Source: Pirellulales bacterium (GTDB lineage Bacteria; Planctomycetota; Planctomycetia; Pirellulales; JANQPP01). From it: 32,480 nucleotides of DNA. Both the position numbers and the translations under genes were made by a program. The number at the start of each line of letters is the position of its first letter. Within the stretch, counting starts at the first letter, position 1. The notes under the pieces were generated by a model, which made no database searches, was not told the DNA's origin, and was given only the letters and a program-made list of their open reading frames with translations. Below are positions 24,171-30,942 of the stretch, one piece after another. The stretch is taken from the NCBI GenBank assembly GCA_028289405.1, contig JANQPP010000147.1:1-32480 (forward strand). The letters are read 5' to 3'.

Positions 24171-25490
24171 TTAAGTTTCGGCGGCGTGCCGTTCATCAAG
24201 GACCGCGGGAACATCGTTGTGGGAGACTTCCGTCTCTTCCGGATCGGGCTCACCTTGCTCGTCAGTTTCTTCCGGATCCGTGGATTCCATCGCCTCCAAA
24301 GCCGCCGCTTCCACCAGCCAGCCCTCGCGGACCGTCGCCAATGGGCGTGCCGGCAACCGGTCGCCGGCAAATTGACTCACGGCCGCGCCGACGTCGAGCC
24401 CCGTCACCCATCCAGCTTGCGTCCAAAGCATGGCGGCGATGAAGGTGAACGAAACAATGGGAATGCAATACTTCAAGCACATGGTCATGACCTGGTCGAT
24501 GCGGAGGCGGGGGAGCGTCCAGCGGACCCACATCATCACCGTCACGCCAATCACGCACTTGATGATGAAGTTCGTCATGCCCAGCAAGTTGGCGATATAA
24601 CCGGTGAGCCGGAATGCCTCGCCAGGTTCGTAGGCGATGCCCAGCAGGTGCATCACGGGGATGGGTCCGTTCCAGCCACCGAAAAAGAGGAGCACGGCCA
24701 ACGCGCTGACCACGAACATCGAGCCATATTCGGCCATGAAGAACAGGCTCCAACGAAGCCCAGAGTATTCCGTGTGAAAACCGGCGACCAGCTCGCTTTC
24801 CGCTTCCGCCAGGTCGAACGGCGCGCGGTTCACGCTGGCCATGGCACAGGTGAAGAACACCCAAAAGGTGATGAAGGTAAAGGGGTCGTGAAAGATGAGC
24901 CAATTCGTGAAGAGCCCGGCTTGCATCTCGGCGATGGTGTGCAAATCCATCGTGCCCGTCACGAAGACGGGCACGGCCACGCAAAGCCCTAGCGGAACTT
25001 CGTAGCTGACCACTTGCGCGGCTTCCCGCATGCCGCCGAAGAGCGACCATTTCGATCCGGAGGCGTATCCAGCCAAGATCACGCCAAATACTTCCATGCC
25101 CAAGACCGCCAGAATGAAGAACGCGGCCACGTTGAGATGAATCGCCGACCAGCCCAGCGCGAAGGGCAACGCCATGTAGGCGGACAAGGAAGCGACCAAG
25201 CTGAGGTAAGGAGCCAAGCGGAAGAGCATGCCGTCCGCGTCTCCCGGCATGGTGTCTTCCTTGGTGATCAGCTTGAGGCCATCGGCCAGCGTTTGCAGCC
25301 AGCCGAATTTGCCCCCCACCCGCGTCGGACCGAGGCGGTCTTGAATCCGTCCGGAAATCTTGCGTTCCATCCAAATGAAAAGCAACGCGCCCACCGCCAC
25401 CACCTGCAGTAGCAAGGCGCAGTGAATCAATGCGACCAGTGGGTACGCTAGCCAGACAGGCCAACCGGATTGGACGAAGTATTCAGCCAA
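24171..25490 (-). CDS. nuoH: NADH-quinone oxidoreductase subunit H
   Basis: The 439-residue product is the membrane subunit that shapes the quinone entry channel. It contains FIWMERKISGRIQDRLGPTR, VGGKFGWLQTLADGLKL, RAPFDLAEAESELVAGFHTE and YSGLRWSLFFMAEYGSMFV, all strongly conserved. NuoH is usually 320-350 residues. The excess is a C-terminal tail of about 70 residues that is strongly acidic (many Glu-Glu and Asp-Pro pairs). The start is a TTG at 25488-25490 with AGGGAA upstream; no in-frame ATG gives a full first helix. It follows nuoD after a gap of 240 bases, where nuoE-F-G stand in the classic gene order. Confidence 0.94.
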   Translation of the reverse strand: MAEYFVQSGWPVWLAYPLVALIHCALLLQVVAVGALLFIWMERKISGRIQDRLGPTRVGGKFGWLQTLADGLKLITKEDTMPGDADGMLFRLAPYLSLVASLSAYMALPFALGWSAIHLNVAAFFILAVLGMEVFGVILAGYASGSKWSLFGGMREAAQVVSYEVPLGLCVAVPVFVTGTMDLHTIAEMQAGLFTNWLIFHDPFTFITFWVFFTCAMASVNRAPFDLAEAESELVAGFHTEYSGLRWSLFFMAEYGSMFVVSALAVLLFFGGWNGPIPVMHLLGIAYEPGEAFRLTGYIANLLGMTNFIIKCVIGVTVMMWVRWTLPRLRIDQVMTMCLKYCIPIVSFTFIAAMLWTQAGWVTGLDVGAAVSQFAGDRLPARPLATVREGWLVEAAALEAMESTDPEETDEQGEPDPEETEVSHNDVPAVLDERHAAET

Positions 25491-25680
25491 GGGGTGGTAT
25501 TCCCTGTAAGCTCAAACGTGACGCCATGTCCCGGAAATTGACACCAATGGAAATGCAGCCGTCGCGGCCAAGGGGCTCACGATCATCGCCGGGAGAGTGA
25601 GGAATATCGCACATGGCCCAATGGGTGGCAAGGGTCAGGATTCGTGATTTGCCCGAGTTATCGGTCGGATGGTTGTGCAT
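25483..25680 (-). CDS. Possible 65-residue ORF in the nuoD-nuoH gap
   Basis: An ATG frame of 65 codons fills most of the gap between nuoD and nuoH, and its TGA stop overlaps the TTG start of nuoH, which would couple translation of the two. The product (MHNHPTDNSGKSRILTL at the start) is hydrophilic with one cysteine pair-less CDIPH stretch and no membrane segment. There is no ribosome site before the ATG and I recognise no family. It may be chance; a leader-peptide role is a guess. Confidence 0.25.
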   Translation of the reverse strand: MHNHPTDNSGKSRILTLATHWAMCDIPHSPGDDREPLGRDGCISIGVNFRDMASRLSLQGIPPLG

Positions 25681-25730
25681 TTGAATCGGACGTCATCGAA
25701 GGCGGGCCGACGAAAATTTTCAGGCATGGT

Positions 25731-26936
25731 TTACCGGTCAATCTCCCCCATCACGATGTCCAGCGAGCCGACCACGGCGGGCACATCGGCGATCAGGCAG
25801 CCGCGGCAAATCTCATGAATGACTGACAGGTTGCAGAAGCAACTGCTGCGAGCCCGAGCCCTCCAGGGGATGGAGGAGCCATCGCTCACAATATAGAAGC
25901 CCATCTGGCCTCGGGGAGACTCCGTTTCCAAGTAAGCTTCACCCGCCGGGAGCTTTTGCGTCAACTTGACCGGTTCGCCAATATCTCCCGCACTAGATCG
26001 GTAACGGTCCATGGCCTGCCGCACGAGATCAATCGCCTGCACGACCTCCAGCATCCGCACATAGAACCGGTGCCAGCAATCTCCGAGCACGGCTTCCTCG
26101 GGAACGGGCGGATAATCGTGGTCCTTCGGATAGTGGCCCTCTTTCTCTACGATGACTTCGAAGGCGTAGCCGTCGTACATCTCCGTGTAGATTTCCTCGC
26201 CGTCCCGCCGCAGGTCTTGATCCACGCCGCTCCCGCGTAGCACCGGGCCAGTACAGCCATAGTCAATGGCCATTTCCGGGGAGAGGACGCCAATGCCGGC
26301 GGTCCGCTTGATGAAAATCGCGTTGGTGGTCAGCAGCGTATGGTATTCCTGGATGATCGGTTCGAGTTGTTCTAGAAACGCTTCGCATTTCTCCAGCCAT
26401 CCCGCTGGCACGTCCGCCGTGAGTCCGCCCACGGTGATGTAGCTGTAGGTCAGCCGGGCACCGCACGCCTCTTCGAACAGGTCGAGAATTTTTTCCCGTT
26501 CGCGAAAGGCGTAGAGGAAGGGGCTAAACGTCCCCAAATCCAAGCCGTACGCGCCCATGCCCACCAAGTGGCTGGCGATCCGACCCATCTCCCCGATGAT
26601 CACCCGTAAATGCCGGGCTTTTTCCGTGACCGTATGGTTGAGCAGCTTCTCCACCGTGAGCGCCCAGCCGAGGTTCATATTCATCCCGGCCAGGTAGTCC
26701 ATGCGGTCGGTGTAGGGAATCCATTGCCGCGGCGTCAGGTTTTCTCCGATCTTTTCCGCGCAGCGATGCAGGTAGCCGATATGCGGCACGACTTCGGAGA
26801 CGATTTCGCCGTCGGTTCGCAGCACCAACCGGAGCACGCCATGCGTGCTCGGATGCTGGGGACCCATATTGACCAGCATTTCGTCCGTTCGGACATCGAA
26901 TTCCACGACTCGTGGATCGTTGACTTGTGTCGCCAT
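25731..26936 (-). CDS. nuoD: NADH-quinone oxidoreductase subunit D, atypical at the quinone site and C-terminus
   Basis: The 401-residue product is the 49-kDa-type subunit that forms the quinone pocket with NuoB. Conserved parts include MGPQHPSTHGVLRLVL (with His32), EVVPHIGYLHRCAEKI, YGLDLGTFSPFLYAFRERE and GSLDIVMGEIDR at the end. Two departures are notable. The helix normally written NExxYxxxVEKL reads MNLGWALTVEKL, placing Trp91 where the quinone-binding Tyr is expected. Near the C-terminus, Cys366, Cys368, Cys377 and Cys380 form a CxC-x8-CxxC pattern. The ATG at 26934-26936 is chosen for AAGGTGG upstream; a frame extension to 26969 is unlikely. nuoC lies 84 bases upstream. Confidence 0.94.
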   Translation of the reverse strand: MATQVNDPRVVEFDVRTDEMLVNMGPQHPSTHGVLRLVLRTDGEIVSEVVPHIGYLHRCAEKIGENLTPRQWIPYTDRMDYLAGMNMNLGWALTVEKLLNHTVTEKARHLRVIIGEMGRIASHLVGMGAYGLDLGTFSPFLYAFREREKILDLFEEACGARLTYSYITVGGLTADVPAGWLEKCEAFLEQLEPIIQEYHTLLTTNAIFIKRTAGIGVLSPEMAIDYGCTGPVLRGSGVDQDLRRDGEEIYTEMYDGYAFEVIVEKEGHYPKDHDYPPVPEEAVLGDCWHRFYVRMLEVVQAIDLVRQAMDRYRSSAGDIGEPVKLTQKLPAGEAYLETESPRGQMGFYIVSDGSSIPWRARARSSCFCNLSVIHEICRGCLIADVPAVVGSLDIVMGEIDR

Positions 26937-27020
26937 ATTTATTTCCACCTTGGGGAGCACGCCTGGCAATAAAATGGAACCGTTGCGACTTGCCGCGATT
27001 CCTCCACGACGAAAGCCCCG

Positions 27021-27551
27021 CTATTTGCCTCGAATGCCATGATATTCCAGCGGCATCTCGTAATCTTTTCGCAGCGGATGCCCCTCCCAATCCTCCGGGC
27101 ACAAGATCCGCCACAGGAAGGGGTGACCCGTGAATTGCACGCCCGACAGGTCGTAGACTTCTCGTTCATGCCAATCGGCCCCGCTCCACACGCTGGCCAC
27201 CGAAGGCACTTCGGGCAGCTCGCCTTCCTGGCCGTCTTTCCAGCGAGGCAGCATGACCTTGAGCACCAGGCTGCTCTTATTCGGCAGGCTCCACAGGTGA
27301 TACACCACCTCCAAATGCGGCTCCCATTTCACCTTGGCAGCCTTCTTCGGGTCAGGCTCGAAGTAATCGACCGCCGAGATGCAGTTCAGCATGTTGAAGC
27401 GGAGGTCCGCCTCGTCTCGAAGATACCGGCTAACCTCGACAAGTGAGTCCGGAGCGACTTCGATCCAAGGATCGATTGCTTCGAGGTTAACGCCCTGAAT
27501 CCCCTCGCCGAATCGCTTCTTGAGACGTTCGACAAAATCCTGGCCACTCAT
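27021..27551 (-). CDS. nuoC: NADH-quinone oxidoreductase subunit C
   Basis: The 176-residue product is the 30-kDa-type peripheral subunit. The signatures are FNMLNCISAVDYFEP, PSVASVWSGADWHEREVYDL, GVQFTGHPFLWRILCPEDW and EGHPLRKDYEMP at the C-terminus. It scaffolds NuoD in the connecting module and binds no cofactor. It is a stand-alone NuoC, not fused to NuoD as in Escherichia coli. The ATG at 27549-27551 is preferred to the GTG six codons earlier. nuoA ends 134 bases upstream; nuoB, which normally sits between nuoA and nuoC, is not there. Confidence 0.95.
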   Translation of the reverse strand: MSGQDFVERLKKRFGEGIQGVNLEAIDPWIEVAPDSLVEVSRYLRDEADLRFNMLNCISAVDYFEPDPKKAAKVKWEPHLEVVYHLWSLPNKSSLVLKVMLPRWKDGQEGELPEVPSVASVWSGADWHEREVYDLSGVQFTGHPFLWRILCPEDWEGHPLRKDYEMPLEYHGIRGK

Positions 27552-27685
27552 GTTTCCAGCTTTCTCCACGAATCAATCAATCCAGATGGGCCGATGCCCT
27601 CTCATCAAATTCACTATTTCACGACACGGGTAGGGCAGTGCACACCAGCTTCGTAAACCCACTGCAGAGCCAAATACCCATTCGG

Positions 27686-28321
27686 CTAAACCGATAACGC
27701 TGGCGAGGGCTCATCCACGCTGCTAATGGGGGAGGGAATGGCGGTGCGGCTTGCCCGTTCTCTACTGACTGACCGTACCCAATCCAGGGAACCGGTTCGC
27801 CATTCGTACGCGAAACCGATCAACAGCACGACAAAAAAGATATTGATTGCCCAAAAGGTGGCCCAGCCGATTTGTGCGGCGCCCGCCCGAGCAGCCTGCT
27901 CCGCTTGGTTGCGGCTCAATGTGGCCGCTTCCCCCAGGACGGGATTCGACACTCCCATCTCGCGAAAGACACTTCGAGCCGGTTCGGTCAACACGGCTTG
28001 CCGGTCGGCATTCATCTCCACCAACTCGATATCGCTCTGCGCCACATGCGAGGCCTTGCCGAACACCGTCGCCAACGGATACAGGAAGGCGACCTCCGCG
28101 TCGAAGACGATGAAGATCAAGGCGATCACGTAAAAACGGAGATCGAACTGCACGAAGCTGGAGCCAATCGTCGGCTCGCCGCATTCGTAGATCTCTAGCT
28201 TTTCCGCATGTGGATCGGCGGGCCGCAGAAACCGGCCCAAAAGCAGGTTCGCGAACACAAAGGTGGCGCCCACCAAAATAAAAATGGTCAAATACCCGGC
28301 AAGCACCACGGGACTGGTCAT
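27686..28321 (-). CDS. nuoA: NADH-quinone oxidoreductase subunit A with extended loop
   Basis: The 211-residue product has the three expected helices (about residues 8-30, 62-88 and 152-172), and the loop signature EIYECGEPTIGSSFVQFDLR and helix-2 signature IVFDAEVAFLYP are intact. Family members are usually 115-150 residues. The difference is a hydrophilic segment of about 60 residues between helices 2 and 3 (about 89-150), rich in Ala, Glu and Arg, and a Ser/Pro-rich C-terminal tail of about 35 residues. It anchors the quinone-site loop together with NuoH and NuoD. No strong ribosome site is visible before the ATG. Confidence 0.94.
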   Translation of the reverse strand: MTSPVVLAGYLTIFILVGATFVFANLLLGRFLRPADPHAEKLEIYECGEPTIGSSFVQFDLRFYVIALIFIVFDAEVAFLYPLATVFGKASHVAQSDIELVEMNADRQAVLTEPARSVFREMGVSNPVLGEAATLSRNQAEQAARAGAAQIGWATFWAINIFFVVLLIGFAYEWRTGSLDWVRSVSRERASRTAIPSPISSVDEPSPALSV

Positions 28322-28395
28322 GATGTTCTATTTCATTCTCAAGTAAATGATCATTCAGAAGGGGAACGGCCGAGAACCCCTTCGGTCGGCTGCGG

Positions 28396-28890
28396 CTAAC
28401 CCTCGCCCCGCGCTGACAGCACATCCCGCAAAGGAGGTCCGGATGGAGACTGCGCATCCACGTCCGACCAGGCAAGTCCTTCGGTCGGCTGGCGACCGGC
28501 GAACCCCGCCTCCGCATCGTGCCAATATCGCACGCGATCTTCTCCTAGCTTCCAACACAAATAAACTTGCCGTCCATCCAACCACGCGGGGAAATCGACG
28601 AGCCCTTCGAGCGGGTGCTTCAGCTCCACACCCAACTCCGACAATTCGTCGACGAAGCCCTGGAGCACTTCCGCCTGTTCTTGCAGTTCCGACTCAACCT
28701 GAGATAGTTCTTCCAGGTAAGGGTCCTGGGATTCGCGATCCCGCCCTTCCAGCAACAGATCCAATCGCTGCTGCCGATCGTAGTATTCTCGGGCCCGAAC
28801 AACCACATCTCGCGTAATGGCTTCGACTAATGGCAGCGCACGGTCCGCGGAAGTGGGAGTGAAAAATCTACTTCGACTGTCCCGATCCAT
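28396..28890 (-). CDS. DUF2203 family protein
   Basis: The 164-residue product has a long charged helical first half (about residues 35-85, coiled-coil-like), then [20 protein letters not shown] and [15 protein letters not shown], which I recognise as the DUF2203 signature. The function of DUF2203 is not known. The protein is soluble and ends in a 30-residue Ser/Pro-rich tail. It stands between nuoI (56 bases upstream) and nuoA (74 bases downstream) on the same strand, so it is almost certainly co-transcribed with the complex I genes. Whether it assists the complex is open. Confidence 0.85.
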   Translation of the reverse strand: MDRDSRSRFFTPTSADRALPLVEAITRDVVVRAREYYDRQQRLDLLLEGRDRESQDPYLEELSQVESELQEQAEVLQGFVDELSELGVELKHPLEGLVDFPAWLDGRQVYLCWKLGEDRVRYWHDAEAGFAGRQPTEGLAWSDVDAQSPSGPPLRDVLSARGEG

Positions 28891-28946
28891 AAAACTTCAT
28901 TACCCCTGGCCGCGCAACCCATCCCTACGGAGTCGACTTGGCCGAA

Positions 28947-29489
28947 TCAGGAATTGGGGCCTCCATGCACCGGTTCGACAATGACTTTGGATTCGGCCAC
29001 GGCCGTGGGATTCAAAGTCGCCTTGCCCCAGGCCACATCCAAGGGGAGCCGCGAGAAATCCACGATACACCCATCCCGGCTGTAGCAACTCAAGTCATGT
29101 GTTGAGCCCATGAAGATGCAATCCACTGGGCAAGGCTCGACGCACAGCGCGCAAAACATGCACTTCGAATAATCGATCGTGAATCCTGTGATCCGGAATC
29201 CTTTGCCGTCAGTGACCCGTTCCTTCCCGATGTAAATACAGTCCACCGGGCAGGCCTTCGCGCATTGGTCGCAAGAGATGCAAGTGGTCAGGTCGTACCG
29301 ATGAAACCCTCGGTAACGAGGAGCCACGGGGACCGGCAATTCCGGATATTCAAAATGTTGCGTAAAGGCCTTACGCTCAGGATCATAGGTCTTCCACCAA
29401 TATCGCAACGTGACCCAGAGGCCCTGCCCGACGGTGGACACCGCATCGAAAACGTTACGCAGCCATGGGATCCGCCGGATCCACCGCAT
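28947..29489 (-). CDS. nuoI: NADH-quinone oxidoreductase subunit I (two 4Fe-4S clusters)
   Basis: The 180-residue product has two complete ferredoxin motifs, CISCDQCAKACP (Cys70, 73, 76, 80, with Cys84) and CMFCALCVEPCP (Cys110, 113, 116, 120, with Cys124). They hold the clusters N6a and N6b that carry electrons toward NuoB. The N-terminus has the amphipathic helix that lies on the membrane (GLWVTLRYWWKTY). GAAGGAG (about 29498-29503) lies at a proper distance before the ATG. It is the first gene of the operon here; in the classic order it stands between nuoH and nuoJ. Confidence 0.95.
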   Translation of the reverse strand: MRWIRRIPWLRNVFDAVSTVGQGLWVTLRYWWKTYDPERKAFTQHFEYPELPVPVAPRYRGFHRYDLTTCISCDQCAKACPVDCIYIGKERVTDGKGFRITGFTIDYSKCMFCALCVEPCPVDCIFMGSTHDLSCYSRDGCIVDFSRLPLDVAWGKATLNPTAVAESKVIVEPVHGGPNS

Positions 29490-29563
29490 TCAAAATCTCC
29501 TTCGGCCAGGGGCCACGTACTTCAAGGGATGATTCAGCCCAGCTTCGCGTCGGATCTAGCGAC

Positions 29564-29596
29564 CGCAAAACATGGCGAAAGTCGCCATGTTTTGCG
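29564..29596 (-). promoter_or_regulatory. Perfect 15-bp stem-loop in the presumed nuo leader
   Basis: Arms of 15 bases (29564-29578 and 29582-29596) match perfectly across a three-base loop; each arm contains the sequence CGCAAAACATGGCGA or its complement. No T-run follows on either strand, so it is not a standard terminator. It lies about 75 bases upstream of nuoI and would be in the 5' leader if transcription starts near 29632. Options are an mRNA-stabilising or regulatory hairpin, a protein-binding site, or a small dispersed palindromic repeat. Confidence 0.7.
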
Positions 29597-29639
29597 TAAA
29601 AACAGGCCCGATTGGCAAGAAACTCCGACAGTTGCACGA

Positions 29640-29667
29640 ATTATAGGCAAGGACTTGCGGACCGCAA
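29640..29667 (-). promoter_or_regulatory. Sigma-70-type promoter for the nuo operon
   Basis: On the minus strand, TATAAT (29640-29645) is a perfect -10 box. TTGCGG (29662-29667) lies 16 bases upstream as a partial -35 (three of six matches to TTGACA). A start site near 29632 would give a leader of about 140 bases before nuoI. The -35 falls within the palindrome at 29653-29669. Planctomycete promoters are not well charted, so the match is suggestive only. Confidence 0.45.
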
Positions 29668-29669
29668 GT
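29653..29669. promoter_or_regulatory. Palindromic operator candidate over the -35 region
   Basis: ACTTGCGG and CCGCAAGT are perfect inverted repeats separated by a single base. The 17-base palindrome covers the -35 and part of the spacer of the promoter candidate, the classic position for repressor binding. The protein that would bind it is unknown. Confidence 0.45.
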
Positions 29670-29887
29670 TGTCGAAAAAAGGAGAAACGACGAGAATTCG
29701 CCGCGACCGCTGGTTATTCGCACATCGCGGACCACGGAAGTTCAGAGTTGCAAGGACAACCGCAATCGGCTAGAGCTAGGGGCTTGGAAGTACCGGCACC
29801 GGGTACCAATCTTCCAGCCGCGGGGAGGACTTGGCGTGTTTCCCGCGAAATGCCACCGTTAACCCACCCGCCCTTAAGGAATGAAAC

Positions 29888-30490
29888 GTGGTTGAAAGCG
29901 AATCCACGGCCAGCGACACGGATCAGACGATCGACCTCAAAGATCCTGCCTTCGCGTCTTTTTTGGCTTGGCTTTGGCCGGGCGCCGGGCATCTCTACCA
30001 AGGCCGCTGGGCCAAGGGCATGATGTTCATGGTGTGCGTCTTGACCACTTTCTTCTACGGGCTTTTTTTAGGCGAAGGCCGTGTGGTATATGCCTCCTGG
30101 CGAAAAGCCGATCGCCGGCTGCCCTACTTGTGCCAAATCGGCGTGGGGCTGCCCGCGACTCCCGCATTGATCCAAGCGTATCGCGCTTCCCACGACCAAC
30201 CCGCCTGGTGGTCCGGTTTCATGGCACCCCCAAAATTGCATCCGAACGAAGTGCTAGGGCCCGACGATCCGGCTCCTCAAACTTTATCCGAATTGACCAA
30301 GCGCCTTAATCGGCGTTTTGAATTGGGAACCCTCTACACAATGATCGCCGGATTATTGAATGTACTTGTGATTTGGGACGCTTGGGGGGGCCCCGTGGGA
30401 TCCGACGATACTTCGCGGGAGAGACCGCCACCGAAAAAATCTCGAAGAAAACGATCCAATCGTGAGGCACCAGCACCGGAGTCGGGATGA
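29888..30490 (+). CDS. DUF6677-like membrane protein
   Basis: The 200-residue product begins with an acidic Ser/Thr-rich leader, then AFASFLAWLWPGAGHLYQGR with WAKG. This TM2-like PGxGHxYQGRxxKG pattern is what I associate with the planctomycete DUF6677 family. Hydrophobic helices lie at about residues 44-62, 80-96 and 147-164, and the tail is strongly basic (KKSRRKRSNRE). No enzymatic role is known. The start is a GTG at 29888-29890 with AAGGA seven bases upstream. It is divergent from nuoI and followed by a 67-residue membrane protein. Confidence 0.7.
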   Translation: MVESESTASDTDQTIDLKDPAFASFLAWLWPGAGHLYQGRWAKGMMFMVCVLTTFFYGLFLGEGRVVYASWRKADRRLPYLCQIGVGLPATPALIQAYRASHDQPAWWSGFMAPPKLHPNEVLGPDDPAPQTLSELTKRLNRRFELGTLYTMIAGLLNVLVIWDAWGGPVGSDDTSRERPPPKKSRRKRSNREAPAPESG

Positions 30491-30493
30491 TGC

Positions 30494-30511
30494 CGCGCGC
30501 GTTTGCGCGCG
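30494..30511. other. Short GC stem-loop after the DUF6677-like gene
   Basis: CGCGCGC and GCGCGCG pair over seven bases around a GTTT loop, four bases after the stop codon of the preceding gene. There is no T-run, so a terminator role is doubtful. It may partly separate expression of the two plus-strand membrane genes. Confidence 0.4.
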
Positions 30512-30614
30512 CCTCGGCAAATCAATCTCCCGGGTCCATTCCCAGGATTTGGCCACGATTCCCGGCCAGTCTCGTCGTCGCCGACTCCTTGAAACCTAGC
30601 GGAAAGGCCCAACC

Positions 30615-30818
30615 ATGCCGACGATGCTTTTGGCGGATAATGTCAATCAACTATGGTACGCCGTGCCACTGATCATTTCCGTCAGCCTGGTCTACGCGGG
30701 AACACGACACGAAGCGATGACCGCGATTTGGTGGCACGCGGTCCGCGTGGCGACATGGATCGTGGTTTTCATGTCGATTATCTTTTTCGTGTTGTACCTG
30801 ATGACGCTTTACGTCTGA
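30615..30818 (+). CDS. Small two-helix membrane protein
   Basis: The 67-residue product has two hydrophobic helices (about residues 14-29 and 43-66) joined by a short loop, GTRHEAMTAIWWHAV. GGAAAGG precedes the ATG at a good distance. No family is recognised by eye. It follows the DUF6677-like gene by 124 bases on the same strand and may work with it in the membrane. Confidence 0.65.
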   Translation: MPTMLLADNVNQLWYAVPLIISVSLVYAGTRHEAMTAIWWHAVRVATWIVVFMSIIFFVLYLMTLYV

Positions 30819-30942
30819 GCCCTCTACGAGATGCTCGCCGGGAAAGAGCGCCAGTTGTGGGGGATCGAAAAATCCACCGCATCAAGTGGAAACATGCTCG
30901 GCTTGGCAGCCCGGCGCTTGAAATGCAGGCAGGGGGCCAGCT

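Larger units (their letters stand above)
29490..29887. other. Divergent control region between nuoI and the DUF6677-like gene
   Basis: The 398-base region has no convincing gene. On the minus strand it holds a promoter-like pair, an overlapping palindrome and a leader stem-loop, each listed separately. The right half (29700-29870) shows no clear structure. AAGGA at 29876-29880 is the ribosome site for the plus-strand gene starting at 29888. Confidence 0.6.

Noticed and set aside
24262..25464. 400-codon minus-strand frame inside nuoH
   Set aside because: It is an alternate frame on the same strand as nuoH, rich in Arg, Gly and His with no membrane helices, and nuoH is unmistakable.
28358..28383. 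GAAGGGG/CCCCTTC inverted repeat between DUF2203 and nuoA
   Set aside because: Seven-base arms with a 12-base loop and no T-run; too weak to call a terminator within an operon.
28379..28491. Fourteen-base direct repeat CCTTCGGTCGGCTG
   Set aside because: Only two copies, one inside DUF2203 coding sequence; likely coincidence or a small local duplication.
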